NCBI GenBank assembly: GCA_027484725.1
Contig: JAIXSK010000013.1
Span: 1 to 64,000 of the forward strand
DNA from: Flavobacterium sp.
GTDB taxonomy: Bacteria; Bacteroidota; Bacteroidia; Flavobacteriales; Flavobacteriaceae
DNA: 64,000 nucleotides
Direction of reading: 5' to 3'
Shown here: positions 24,328 through 33,643 of the stretch, piece after piece
Numbering within the stretch: position 1 is the stretch's first letter
How the letters are laid out: each line of letters begins with the position of its first letter
Notes under the pieces: generated by a model
Database searches by the model: none
What the model saw: the letters and a program-made list of their open reading frames with translations, nothing else
Told to the model about the DNA's origin: nothing
Position numbers and translations under genes: made by a program

Positions 24328-24339
24328 AAAAAAAATCCT

Positions 24340-24816
24340 ATGAACCGATATCTTAAAATTGCTGTTTTTGTAGCCACTTGTCTCACCGTTGGATATTTTT
24401 CTGGCATGGCTACACGCAGTTCTGTCACCACTTGGTATCCGCTTTTAGAAAAGCCTTTTTTCAATCCGCCGGCTTGGGTTTTTGCCCCGGTTTGGAGTTT
24501 GCTCTATATGTTTATGGGTGTTGCGGCCGGCAAAGTTTGGCAAAGAGATGAGTTTGAAAAACAAGCAGTTCAAAAAGCACTTGTTTTCTTTTGGATTCAA
24601 CTAGCGCTGAATGCTTTATGGTCGGTACTGTTTTTTTATTGGCAAAACCCTTTTTTAGCCATGTTAGAATTGGTGGTGCTTTGGTTGATGATTTATGAAA
24701 CCTATCTCAAATTTAAAGTCATTGACAAAGTTTCGGGTTATTTGATGTTGCCTTATTTGGCTTGGGTATCTTTTGCCGGATTGCTCAATGCGTCTATATG
24801 GTGGCTTAACAAATAA
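24340..24816 (+). CDS. tspO: TspO/MBR family tryptophan-rich sensory protein
   Basis: The 158-residue membrane protein has five predicted helices and the family motifs WYPLLEKPFFNPPAWVFAP, WSLLYMFMGVAAG and QLALNALWSVLFFYWQNP. TspO proteins bind porphyrins and affect stress responses. The frame is open to 24103, but the upstream part overlaps mvaD antisense and the domain begins at the ATG at 24340. The neighbouring mevalonate genes may be coincidental. Confidence 0.9.
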   Translation: MNRYLKIAVFVATCLTVGYFSGMATRSSVTTWYPLLEKPFFNPPAWVFAPVWSLLYMFMGVAAGKVWQRDEFEKQAVQKALVFFWIQLALNALWSVLFFYWQNPFLAMLELVVLWLMIYETYLKFKVIDKVSGYLMLPYLAWVSFAGLLNASIWWLNK

Positions 24817-24819
24817 AAA

Positions 24820-24844
24820 AATCTCATCTTTTTGGGATGAGATT
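24820..24844. terminator. Bidirectional terminator between tspO and the T9SS protein
   Basis: AATCTCATC / GATGAGATT is a perfect 9-bp stem with a 7-base loop. An A-run on the left serves as T-run for the minus strand, and a T-rich tract follows on the right. Confidence 0.8.
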
Positions 24845-24853
24845 CTTTAGATT

Positions 24854-27535
24854 TTATTTTACAACCAACTTCTTGACTTGTTTGAAATCGTTTTGTGTGG
24901 TAATGGATACCATATAAACACCTTGAGATAAATTTGAAATATCGAGTGTTTGTTGTTGGTCTTTTAAATTGATTTTTCTTAAAACGGTTTTGCCTAACAA
25001 ATCGGTTAACTCAATTTCTTTAATAAGATCAGTTGTTTTTGAAAGCTCAATCTGTATCAAATCATTAGCCGGGTTTGGATAGATACTCCAATTTTCATCT
25101 GTAAATTGTTGGTTGGCCAAAGCATTTACAAAAGTAGTTTTGGCTTCTTCAGTCACAATGGGCGGATTGGTGTCAAAGAAAATACTCGCCACGTTGCTGA
25201 TGGTGGTATTCACTTGGTATCCCGGACGGGGTTTAATTAAAAAGACCAGCTGACCTTGACTGAGTTCTTCATTTTGGATTTTTGGTTTGAGTTGGATGTT
25301 GTTAAAACTCCATACCAATTGATTGTTGATTCTTTGAAGTGTGTAATTGTGCGTAGCACTCACCATTCGGACGCTTTGTTCGTCAAGTAATTCGCTCAAA
25401 ATATCTACAATTCTGACATTGATGGCATTGGCTGTTCCGGTATTTTGAAAACGAATGGTGTACTGTAGGTAATCAGAATTGTCAAAATCTGAAATTAAAA
25501 TTTGCCCACCGTGCACTTCCATTTTATCATTTGGATCATACGACGCAACAACCGCCTCAGTTAAAGTTTGCGCATTGTTGTTCAGATTGACATCTGCAGC
25601 AGCCGTGGTTAATTGAACGGAGTTTGTGACAAAATCCCAAATATTGATGTTGGGAATCACCGGTACAGATAAATAAACATCTATGAATTTGGTCTGAAAC
25701 GGAGCCAAATCAGTAAAATTATAAGTAAATCCGTTTGCCGTGTTGGTTATTGTAGCCTCGCTCACTGAGCTGATGGTCAGCAACGGATCTTTGGTAAAAG
25801 CAACAGTACCTGAAACCAAAGTATTTCCGTCATTTTTGTATGCGATTCGCAGATGATGCGTCATCCCCGGCACCGGTGGATTGACCGAGGAAATAGAAAT
25901 CATCGGATCATAAAAAGCACCATTGACCGGAACTACCGGAAAATAAACCACTTCAACCCCTTGGTCAACTCCGATGTTTAAATTGTTGACCGTGGTTGTG
26001 CATCCGTAATGATTCGTAAATTCAGGATATACTTGATAACTAATGTCATAACTATTGGCCGGATTTGAATCAAATAAATCGTATCTTCCTGTTGGGGTGT
26101 TGATGTGCGTAACTTCGGCAGCATCGTTTACTTGATAGTCAAAAGTTCCGTACGGAAAATTAAATTCGTTGGCATCTTTGATTCCGTCTGCGTTCAAATC
26201 AACAAAAGCTACCAATTGCAGTTTGTCGGCACAAGCTGTTCTTCCGGAACCCGGCGCGTCATAATTGGTTTGAATCAATTTGATGTAGCCTGAGGCACCG
26301 TTGAAATTGGTAATCAGAAGTTTGTAATATTGACCCGCTTGCGCATTGGGAATATGCAAGTTTTCTGTATAGCTAGAACTGTAACTGCAGTCTGTAATAT
26401 TGCCAAATGGATAGAAAGTATTTGACGATGGAGTAGAGTTATCAAATGGGCAAGTCGGACAATCAGCAAACGCAATTTGGTCGCAGCTATCGGCATTGGT
26501 AAATGGGCCCCAAGTCACAAAATCAACATCCAAATAATTTCCTGTGGGATTCCCTGCCACATCAAAGCTTGTACTTTGTATAATTTGATATTGTAAAGGC
26601 CCAGATTCTGTAACCTTCAAAGTAATATATCTCGGATTGGGCATAGATCCTAAACAAGCCACTTGCCCTGTTGAAGGTACTCCGACTACATTCTCAAAGA
26701 TGTATGGGTCGTTTGCATTAGATCCACAAAAAAGCTCACCGTGAGCACAATCAGCCACTGATTTAATACACAAATCAAAGGCAACTATTTGAGTTGATGT
26801 AACGCTGCTCCATACACGTATGTAATATTCATTCCCAATTGTATAGGAAGAGTAATCCAGACCATTGGCGCTATTGGTAGTGCAACCTAAGTAATTTAAA
26901 TTTCCGCCGTCGCCAGAGTATAAAGCAATGGAAATAATATTCGAATTGAATGAGTTGATGACGTGTCTGATTTCAGTAGCCGTAAACTTATACCATATAT
27001 CATTTCCTAGGGTGTTTACACAGGCCGGAACCGGAACGCTGCTTGATGGAGTTCCGCCGGCTAAAACGCATGAATTGATATTGTTGCAGAGAATACCGGT
27101 ATTTACTGCCAAAGCTAAAGCCTGTGTTGGTTCGTCATTGGTAGATTGGTTGTAAAAAACCGGAATGCTTGCGCCTAAAGTCCAATTGCTTTTGGTATTA
27201 TCACTACAAACAGAACGAACATAGAAGTAATAAGCATTGCCCGCTACTAAATTGGTTGCGGTGTATGAATTTGTATTTACTACTTCACCCATAAAATCAA
27301 CTGCTGGCGCTTCTAATGTGCTTTGTGTAGCAACTTCCCAAGATACATTGGTGGTATTTGCCCACGTAAGAAGAATATTATTGGTTCCGGAAACAAATGA
27401 ATAACTAAAACCGGTAGGAGCCGAACAAAGAAGTGTCGTTTTGTTTTTTGTTGGATAAATATTGTTGGAACTTGCTTGTATAAAATTTAAAAAAAAGAAG
27501 CTCAATAATAAGGTATAGAGTAATCGGTTTTTCAT
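24854..27535 (-). CDS. Large secreted T9SS protein with fibronectin type III and DUF11/DUF7619-like domains
   Basis: The 893-residue protein has a signal peptide (to about residue 21), a fibronectin type III domain (about 38-125), a middle part with many Cys-rich, pre-peptidase-like beta blocks, and a conserved-repeat domain starting YDPNDKMEVHGG (about 665-805, with FQNTGTANAINV and FFDTNPPIVT). The C-terminus NWSIYPNPANDLIQIEL to LVVK is a type A T9SS sorting domain. No catalytic motif is seen, so it may be an adhesin or matrix protein. A TATATTTG element lies 20 bases upstream of the start. Confidence 0.85.
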   Translation of the reverse strand: MKNRLLYTLLLSFFFLNFIQASSNNIYPTKNKTTLLCSAPTGFSYSFVSGTNNILLTWANTTNVSWEVATQSTLEAPAVDFMGEVVNTNSYTATNLVAGNAYYFYVRSVCSDNTKSNWTLGASIPVFYNQSTNDEPTQALALAVNTGILCNNINSCVLAGGTPSSSVPVPACVNTLGNDIWYKFTATEIRHVINSFNSNIISIALYSGDGGNLNYLGCTTNSANGLDYSSYTIGNEYYIRVWSSVTSTQIVAFDLCIKSVADCAHGELFCGSNANDPYIFENVVGVPSTGQVACLGSMPNPRYITLKVTESGPLQYQIIQSTSFDVAGNPTGNYLDVDFVTWGPFTNADSCDQIAFADCPTCPFDNSTPSSNTFYPFGNITDCSYSSSYTENLHIPNAQAGQYYKLLITNFNGASGYIKLIQTNYDAPGSGRTACADKLQLVAFVDLNADGIKDANEFNFPYGTFDYQVNDAAEVTHINTPTGRYDLFDSNPANSYDISYQVYPEFTNHYGCTTTVNNLNIGVDQGVEVVYFPVVPVNGAFYDPMISISSVNPPVPGMTHHLRIAYKNDGNTLVSGTVAFTKDPLLTISSVSEATITNTANGFTYNFTDLAPFQTKFIDVYLSVPVIPNINIWDFVTNSVQLTTAAADVNLNNNAQTLTEAVVASYDPNDKMEVHGGQILISDFDNSDYLQYTIRFQNTGTANAINVRIVDILSELLDEQSVRMVSATHNYTLQRINNQLVWSFNNIQLKPKIQNEELSQGQLVFLIKPRPGYQVNTTISNVASIFFDTNPPIVTEEAKTTFVNALANQQFTDENWSIYPNPANDLIQIELSKTTDLIKEIELTDLLGKTVLRKINLKDQQQTLDISNLSQGVYMVSITTQNDFKQVKKLVVK

Positions 27536-27555
27536 AGCGATTGGTTTTAGTCAAC

Positions 27556-27563
27556 CAAATATA
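27556..27563 (-). promoter_or_regulatory. Candidate -7 element for the large T9SS protein
   Basis: TATATTTG on the minus strand fits TAnnTTTG. A short inverted repeat TTGGTT/AACCAA (27541-27558) lies at and just behind it in the leader. Confidence 0.45.
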
Positions 27564-27583
27564 TTGATTTTTAAATAAGTAAA

Positions 27584-28822
27584 TCAAATATTTTTAGCAA
27601 TGATAAACCCGCCGGTCCAGGCATTCTGAAAGTTAAATCCGCCGGTAATTGCATCAATGTTCAGAATTTCACCAGCAAAGTATAAGTTTTCATGCAGTTT
27701 GCTTTGCATGGTTTTAAAGTTGATTTCTCTTAAATCGATTCCACCCGCAGTGACAAATTCTTCTTTAAAAGTGCTTTTGCCATTTACCTGAAAAACGCCA
27801 CAGCAAAGCTCTTGCGCGAGTTGTTTGATTTGATTTTTGTTCAGGTCGGCCCATTTTTCATCCGCCTGAATTCCGGCAGCAAAGGTGAGTTTTTCCCATA
27901 AACGATTGGGCATTCTGATTTCAACAGGCCAATCATTGACGAGTGCAAACGGAGATTGCTTAGCAACTACTTTTTTAGCTATATCTGTTTTAAAATTTTT
28001 GAGTACATCTTCGGTGCTTTCTATATCAAGACCATTGAGCCAATTCACTTCAAGCGCAAACTGATAATTCTTCTCGGCCAAAATACGTGCGCCCCAAGCC
28101 GAAAGCCTCAAAATACCCGGGCCGCTCATGCCCCAATGCGTAATCAGTAGCGGGCCGGTAGCTTCAAGCGACGTTCCTTTGACCTTGATTTGCGCCAAAG
28201 CCGAAAGCCCCATCAGTTCTTTGATGCGCGTATCTTTGATGTTAAACGTAAACAAAGACGGAACCGGAGCCACAATTGAATGCCCCATTTTTTCGAGCAA
28301 TTCCCAGATTTTCGGATTGCTTCCGGTGGCCATCACCAGTTGGTCACAGCTGAAGTTTTGGTTGGGCGTATCTATCTTCCAATGTTTTTCTGATTTAAAA
28401 ATCGATTGTACACTTTGCCCGGTTAGGATGTCAATTTTATTTTTTTTGGCTGCTTCTAAAAAGCAATCGATGATGGTTTGCGATGAATCAGACGTTGGAA
28501 ACATACGGCCGTCTTCTTCTATTTTTAGTGCCACACCGTGTTTTTCAAACCATTCAATGGTATCGCCCGAGCAGAATTGATGAAAAGGTCCGCGGAGTTC
28601 TTTTTCGCCACGCGGATAAAACCGAATCAACTCATCGGGAACAAAACAAGCATGCGTTACATTGCAGCGTCCGCCGCCGGATATGCGCACTTTTTCAAGC
28701 ACGTTTTTGCCGCGTTCCAGAATAGCTATTTTGAGTTGTGGCTTTTGTTCAGCAATGTTGATGGCCGTAAAAAAGCCTGCTGCGCCGCCGCCTACAACAA
28801 TTATATCGTAATGTGATTTCAT
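27584..28822 (-). CDS. NAD(P)/FAD-dependent oxidoreductase, HI0933/BaiN type
   Basis: The 412-residue flavoprotein has the FAD dinucleotide-binding motif IIVVGGGAAGFFTAINIAE (7-25), the family motif KVRISGGGRCNVTHA and the C-terminal ITGGFNFQNAWTGG. Homologues are flavoproteins of unclear function, some labelled BaiN-like or aminoacetone oxidase. Its ATG overlaps the stop codon of the glycerophosphodiesterase gene upstream by 4 bp, so the two are translationally coupled. Confidence 0.88.
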   Translation of the reverse strand: MKSHYDIIVVGGGAAGFFTAINIAEQKPQLKIAILERGKNVLEKVRISGGGRCNVTHACFVPDELIRFYPRGEKELRGPFHQFCSGDTIEWFEKHGVALKIEEDGRMFPTSDSSQTIIDCFLEAAKKNKIDILTGQSVQSIFKSEKHWKIDTPNQNFSCDQLVMATGSNPKIWELLEKMGHSIVAPVPSLFTFNIKDTRIKELMGLSALAQIKVKGTSLEATGPLLITHWGMSGPGILRLSAWGARILAEKNYQFALEVNWLNGLDIESTEDVLKNFKTDIAKKVVAKQSPFALVNDWPVEIRMPNRLWEKLTFAAGIQADEKWADLNKNQIKQLAQELCCGVFQVNGKSTFKEEFVTAGGIDLREINFKTMQSKLHENLYFAGEILNIDAITGGFNFQNAWTGGFIIAKNI

Positions 28823-29502
28823 ATTCTATCCGGATAATCAGTGATGATGGCATCTACATTCAAACTTTTCATACGTTCAATATCAACAGGTTCATTGACG
28901 GTCCAGGTGTGAATTTGAAAACCGTTTTCACGGATGAGCGAAACATTTTCAACATCCAAAGCCCGATGGTTCGGATGGATACTCAGCGCCTGAATGCTTT
29001 GGGCAAAATCAATGGCCTGGGTTATATTTTTTTCAGTCAAAACACCCAACGGAATATTGGTATTCATTGCTCGGACAAGTTTGAGCACATTCCAATCAAA
29101 ACTCGAAACCAAAATATTTGAATCACTCCTTCCGGATTTTATCTGTTCTGAAATTGACCGAACAACCGCCTGAGTAGCTTTTGCATCTTTGATTTCAATG
29201 TTGATTAAAATTTCATTCGGACATTCGTTAAAAACTTCAGCCAAAGTGGGAATTTGGTGCGTTTTGTCGACCGATAATTTTTTCACATCGGTCAAAGTAT
29301 GATGACAAATGGCTCCGAAACCGTTGGTCATTCTATCTAAAGTTTCATCGTGAAAAACTACCAGATGTCCATCGGCACTTACATGCACGTCAAGTTCAAT
29401 GCCTTGAGCGCCCAAATCAATGGCTTTGGCAAATGATGCCAAGGTATTCTCAGGGGCGTGTCCGGCGGCTCCGCGGTGTCCGATGATGCGTGGTTGATTC
29501 AT
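28819..29502 (-). CDS. Glycerophosphodiester phosphodiesterase
   Basis: The 227-residue protein has the GDPD TIM-barrel signature IGHRGAAGHAPENTLASF (6-23), ELDVHVSADGHLVVFHD with metal-binding Glu/Asp and the second catalytic His, and the terminal ITDYP. It hydrolyses glycerophosphodiesters to glycerol-3-phosphate and an alcohol. No signal peptide is visible, so it acts in the cytoplasm. It is upstream of and coupled to the HI0933-type flavoprotein. Confidence 0.9.
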   Translation of the reverse strand: MNQPRIIGHRGAAGHAPENTLASFAKAIDLGAQGIELDVHVSADGHLVVFHDETLDRMTNGFGAICHHTLTDVKKLSVDKTHQIPTLAEVFNECPNEILINIEIKDAKATQAVVRSISEQIKSGRSDSNILVSSFDWNVLKLVRAMNTNIPLGVLTEKNITQAIDFAQSIQALSIHPNHRALDVENVSLIRENGFQIHTWTVNEPVDIERMKSLNVDAIITDYPDRI

Positions 29503-29525
29503 ACTTTTAACTAAGCGGTAAAACT

Positions 29526-29554
29526 AAAAAACGCCGCTGAATGTTGCGGCGTTT
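29526..29554 (-). terminator. Terminator at the end of the minus arm of the starch locus
   Basis: AAACGCCGC / GCGGCGTTT is a perfect 9-bp stem with an 8-base loop, followed on the minus strand by T. It lies directly behind the GH13 stop codon and separates the starch locus from the glycerophosphodiesterase gene. Confidence 0.85.
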
Positions 29555-29562
29555 AAGAGGTT

Positions 29563-31248
29563 TTATTTTTGTGCTTCGAGCAGCAACAAATCAAATTCGG
29601 TGTTGAACTTGACGTGGCCGTTTTTGACTATGGCCGTTTTGCCCGAATAAGCATCTTTTACCAAAGAGCCGTTTTTGAATACTTCACCTAACGAAATTTC
29701 TTTTTCGCCAGGATTGAGTTCAAGGGCAATAACCACTTTGTCTTGGATTTTTCCGAGGTTATAAGTTCTTGAAAATGCAAAAGGTTTTTCAGAGATTTTA
29801 TGATGAACACCCGCACCCACAGCCGGATGTTTTTTTCTGAATTGTCCGAGTTTTTGCCAGTGGTTCAGAATTTTTTTCGTCTCAGGATTTGATGCGACAT
29901 CTTCCCAATTCATGAATGAACGCAAAGTAGCATCGCCTTCTGTGCCCGGAACCACCAGTGAGCGAGCGGTTTCATCGCCGTAATAAATTTGGGCAATACC
30001 CTGTGAAAGCAACAATCGATTGGCACTTTCATAAGGTTTTTTGCGGTTGGCGTCAAAAGGTTTTGAGTCATCATGTGAAGAAAGGTAATTCAAAACGCTG
30101 AATCCTTTGAGTGGGCCTTGCAGTTGACGGTTGTATTTGTCAAACATCGCTTCGTAACTGAGTTGTGCCGCATTCCATTTAAATTCAAAATTGATCAGGC
30201 TGTTAAAACCATTTTGGAAGTAGTTGACTTTCTTGTCGCCAAAATCAAAGTCTTGACCACCGCTGATGCCATAATTGTACACTTCGGCAATGGTGTAAAA
30301 CGAATTGTTGTCTAATACTTTGCTTGGATTGTTTTTCTTCCAGAGTGCAAAAGCGTAATCGCATTGGGTTTTAAAATCGGTCCAAACACTTTCACCGACA
30401 TGTTTTACTGTATCAGCACGGTATCCGTCAATACCAAATTCTGCTATATAATCGGTCAGCCATTTAATGATGTAATACCGCGGTGCGCGCGGATATCCGG
30501 TTCTTTTAAAGAAAGCATCGAGTGACGCCATTTCTTGGTTGTATCTACCTTCTTTTTTCCATTTTTCAACTAAAAATTCGGGTAAATCAACCGGTTGATC
30601 GCTTTCTGTTAATACATCCGGCAGATTTTTGACTAGGGTACAAGCCGTGGTGTTTTCATAGTTGTCGTATTTGCATTGCGGCTCGGTACGCACCCAATCT
30701 GAAGGCCAAACCGTATCAACTTCAGTCACCGGTCCGGTATGATTGATCACGCCATCAAGCATGATGCGGATTCCCTTAGCATGAGCTTTTTGAACCAGTT
30801 CGGCTAAATCTTTTTTGGTGCCGAAATTCGGATCAAGTGTCGTCCAATCGCGCGTCCAGTAACCGTGAAAACCATAAGTGAGCCCGGTGCCTTCATCCAC
30901 TCCGTCGTGAATCTGTTCTACAATTGGAGTAAACCAAAGAGCATTGACCCCCAATTTTTCAAAATATCCTTCGTCTAATTTTTGAATAATGCCCCGCAAG
31001 TTTCCGCCTTCAAATCCGCGGAGTTTTGCCGTTGGTTTATCCCGGTTGAAGTAAATTTCTTTTTTTGGGTTTCCGTTGCAAAACCGGTCGGTCATCAAGA
31101 AATATAAATTGGCACCTTCCCAAACAAAAGGCGTTTGGGCCTGAACCATTTTTTGGGTCGGTTTTTTCTTTTGGGTTTGTGCTGAATTCATGGCGGGCTG
31201 TAATAAGATAAGTCCGATAAAAAACAGAGTTATTTTTTTGATCATCAT
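29563..31248 (-). CDS. Secreted alpha-amylase family protein (GH13)
   Basis: The 561-residue protein has a cleavable signal peptide (to about residue 23). GH13 regions are intact: I DGVINH (165-170), II GYRADTVKH (nucleophile Asp279), III AEVYNYG (acid/base Glu322), IV SHDD (transition-state Asp393). It has no T9SS sorting domain and no lipobox, so it is probably periplasmic, where it would cut imported maltodextrins. It is the last gene of the minus arm, 1 bp after the GH31 gene, and is followed by a strong terminator. Confidence 0.92.
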   Translation of the reverse strand: MMIKKITLFFIGLILLQPAMNSAQTQKKKPTQKMVQAQTPFVWEGANLYFLMTDRFCNGNPKKEIYFNRDKPTAKLRGFEGGNLRGIIQKLDEGYFEKLGVNALWFTPIVEQIHDGVDEGTGLTYGFHGYWTRDWTTLDPNFGTKKDLAELVQKAHAKGIRIMLDGVINHTGPVTEVDTVWPSDWVRTEPQCKYDNYENTTACTLVKNLPDVLTESDQPVDLPEFLVEKWKKEGRYNQEMASLDAFFKRTGYPRAPRYYIIKWLTDYIAEFGIDGYRADTVKHVGESVWTDFKTQCDYAFALWKKNNPSKVLDNNSFYTIAEVYNYGISGGQDFDFGDKKVNYFQNGFNSLINFEFKWNAAQLSYEAMFDKYNRQLQGPLKGFSVLNYLSSHDDSKPFDANRKKPYESANRLLLSQGIAQIYYGDETARSLVVPGTEGDATLRSFMNWEDVASNPETKKILNHWQKLGQFRKKHPAVGAGVHHKISEKPFAFSRTYNLGKIQDKVVIALELNPGEKEISLGEVFKNGSLVKDAYSGKTAIVKNGHVKFNTEFDLLLLEAQK

Positions 31249-31249
31249 G

Positions 31250-33637
31250 TTAAAACTGAATTTGAATTTCTTTGGTCATTCCTTTGTTCCATAACAACTG
31301 GATTTCGGCTTTATGCCCAGACATTTTAGCGGTAACTTCTTGCCCGTCAACGGTAATCTTCTTGATATTCATAGGCATGTTGTGAACCGTCAAGGTAGCT
31401 TTTTTATCAGTGGCTTGGTAGTTTTTGCCCACTTCAGCGCTGAGTGTAATACGCATGTTTTGGGCGGTATTTTTGGCTGAAAACTTCAAGAGTTCATAGG
31501 CGCCTTTTTCAAATGCTTTCGGAGTTTTTCCGTCGTCATTATAGGCTAGTCCGTCTGAAGTTGGTACCGCTTCATCATAATAATAATGAATCATCAAATC
31601 ACTGAACGAATATTGTGCGCTGTTGGCAAAAGTCCGGGTCATGGGCACAAAACTTCCGCCAGCTACAAATACCGGAATATGATCTGCGCCAAAGTTCACA
31701 TTTTCGGTGCTGTTGCTGTTGTATTTTTGTTCGGTATAAAAATCAAACCAATGGCGTTTGTCATTCGGAAATGTAATTGAACTGCTTGTTACGCCTGCTT
31801 GGCTGATGGGCGTTACCATAAAGGCATTGCCCCAAAAGTAACTTTTGTCTGAAATGCTTTGGGCTCGTCCGTTTTCAATCATCACCGGACGCATGAGCGG
31901 CATACCGGTTTGGTTGTTTTCAAAAGCCAAAGTGTAGTTGTAAGGCATGAGTTGATAGCGCAATTCAACCAGTTTTTTGGCTAGTGCCCTGGTGGCCACA
32001 TCTTTGCGCGCTACTTCTGAAGCCACGTCTTCTTGCGCATGCGGTCTGAAAATTGGCTGAAAAACACCGTATTGCAACCAACGCAAATAGAGCTCGTTGT
32101 CAAAATAGTCGCCGGCAAATCCGCCCAAATCAGAATGCATATAGCCCAAACCTTGTAAGCCCATTTGCAAAGAAATTTCCATTTGACTTTGCAAACCGCC
32201 CCAAGAACGGCTCACATCACCGCTCCACGGAATCATGCCAAAACGCTGCGAGCCTGAATAACCCGCGCGCATCAAGATAAAAGGTCGTTGCTCGGGGAAA
32301 TCTTTCTGATAACCATCGGCTATGAGCTGGGCCCATTGGTGTCCGTAAACATTGTGCACGACATCGGCTTTTCCGGCTGCGGTAATGGCCTTGGACGGAA
32401 ATACTTCGGGTTCGCCCAAATCGCCCCACATACCGCCCACACCTTGTTTGACCAGGCGTTTGTAGACATTCCAGAACCAGTCTTTGCCTTCGGGTTTAAA
32501 CACATCAACCAGCGATGTATTGCCAAAGTAAAAATCCCAAGTACACGGTTTACCGGTTTTGTCGGTGACCAAGATTTTTTTATCTACGGCTTCGCGCCAT
32601 TTTGAGGAAGTGGTCAAAATAAAAGGCTCGGTAATGAGAATGGTTTGCACGCCTTGGGCAGATAAATCAGACATCATCTTTTCGGGGTTCGGAAAATTGT
32701 CTTTGTCCCAATCTAGATTGCCCATGGTGCCCTGAACTGTTTTGCCAAACCAATATAAATCGAGGATGATTCCATCTACGGGAATTTGATTTTCTTGAAA
32801 TTTTCTAATGGTGTTCTCTACCTCATTTTGGTTGTGATAGCCAAAACGCGATGAGAGATTTCCAAAAGCCCAACGCGGAGGCAAAGGCTGTTTTCCGGTG
32901 AGGCCGGTATATTTCTGGGTCAAATCAGTCAGGCTATTACCAACGATGATTTGATAGGTTTTTCGGCCCGTGATGGTTTCATAACGGAGCGTGTTGTTTT
33001 TTTGGCTGTCTAAATCAAGGTAACCAATGGCTGAATTGTCAAAATGCACCGCATAATAACGACTGTTGCTTTTAGAAGCCAGCACGAGCGGAATACAAAA
33101 ATTCATGAGTTCGGCACGGGTTTCATAACCATAATGCGCGCGGTTGTATAATTGCAAACGGTTTCCGCGGCGGTTCATGCCCAAAGCACGCGCACCGCCA
33201 CCGTAGAGTTGGTCATCGGTTTCAAGGTTGAATGAAATGGTTTGGGTGGAGTCGTTGACTTTGGTAAATCCTTCTTTTTCAGAGAGTATTTCGGAATTGT
33301 TTTGCAGATAATGTATCTGAAACGGAGCCTTGTCAATGGCTAAATTGAGTTGCCCGCACTGCAAAGACAATTTGTTTTTGTTGTCGGAAAACATGACTTT
33401 TAAACCTGGTTTTTTGGCCAATGGAACCACTGCATACGAATGAGTGTCAAAGCGCTCTCCGGTTGGGATAAATGAGGTTTCGACCATGCTTTCGGTATAG
33501 GGCTCAATTCGGTAGGTGCCATCAGAAGTTTTGATTTCAAGAATGTTTTGCGACCAAGTGTGCGAGAGGTATTTTCGCGCAGCATTTTGCGCCATCGCTG
33601 CACATGAAATCAATAAAAGAAAGACTGTTTTTTTCAT
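31250..33637 (-). CDS. GH31 alpha-glucosidase
   Basis: The 795-residue protein has an N-terminal galactose-mutarotase-like domain, then the GH31 barrel with IILDLYWFG, nucleophile Asp406 in GGMWGDLGEPE and acid/base Asp474 in IPWSGDVSRSW. It should release glucose from the non-reducing end of alpha-glucosides. The signal segment MKKTVFLLLISCAAMAQ contains a lipobox-like L-I-S-C, so it may be a lipoprotein facing the periplasm or may be cleaved at AMA-Q. It takes the place that GH97 SusB has in the Bacteroides sus locus. Confidence 0.92.
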   Translation of the reverse strand: MKKTVFLLLISCAAMAQNAARKYLSHTWSQNILEIKTSDGTYRIEPYTESMVETSFIPTGERFDTHSYAVVPLAKKPGLKVMFSDNKNKLSLQCGQLNLAIDKAPFQIHYLQNNSEILSEKEGFTKVNDSTQTISFNLETDDQLYGGGARALGMNRRGNRLQLYNRAHYGYETRAELMNFCIPLVLASKSNSRYYAVHFDNSAIGYLDLDSQKNNTLRYETITGRKTYQIIVGNSLTDLTQKYTGLTGKQPLPPRWAFGNLSSRFGYHNQNEVENTIRKFQENQIPVDGIILDLYWFGKTVQGTMGNLDWDKDNFPNPEKMMSDLSAQGVQTILITEPFILTTSSKWREAVDKKILVTDKTGKPCTWDFYFGNTSLVDVFKPEGKDWFWNVYKRLVKQGVGGMWGDLGEPEVFPSKAITAAGKADVVHNVYGHQWAQLIADGYQKDFPEQRPFILMRAGYSGSQRFGMIPWSGDVSRSWGGLQSQMEISLQMGLQGLGYMHSDLGGFAGDYFDNELYLRWLQYGVFQPIFRPHAQEDVASEVARKDVATRALAKKLVELRYQLMPYNYTLAFENNQTGMPLMRPVMIENGRAQSISDKSYFWGNAFMVTPISQAGVTSSSITFPNDKRHWFDFYTEQKYNSNSTENVNFGADHIPVFVAGGSFVPMTRTFANSAQYSFSDLMIHYYYDEAVPTSDGLAYNDDGKTPKAFEKGAYELLKFSAKNTAQNMRITLSAEVGKNYQATDKKATLTVHNMPMNIKKITVDGQEVTAKMSGHKAEIQLLWNKGMTKEIQIQF

Positions 33638-33643
33638 AGCTAA

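Noticed and set aside
24103..24339. Longer N-terminus for TspO
   Set aside because: The upstream frame is antisense to mvaD, and the TspO domain begins at the ATG at 24340 behind a TACTTTTG element.
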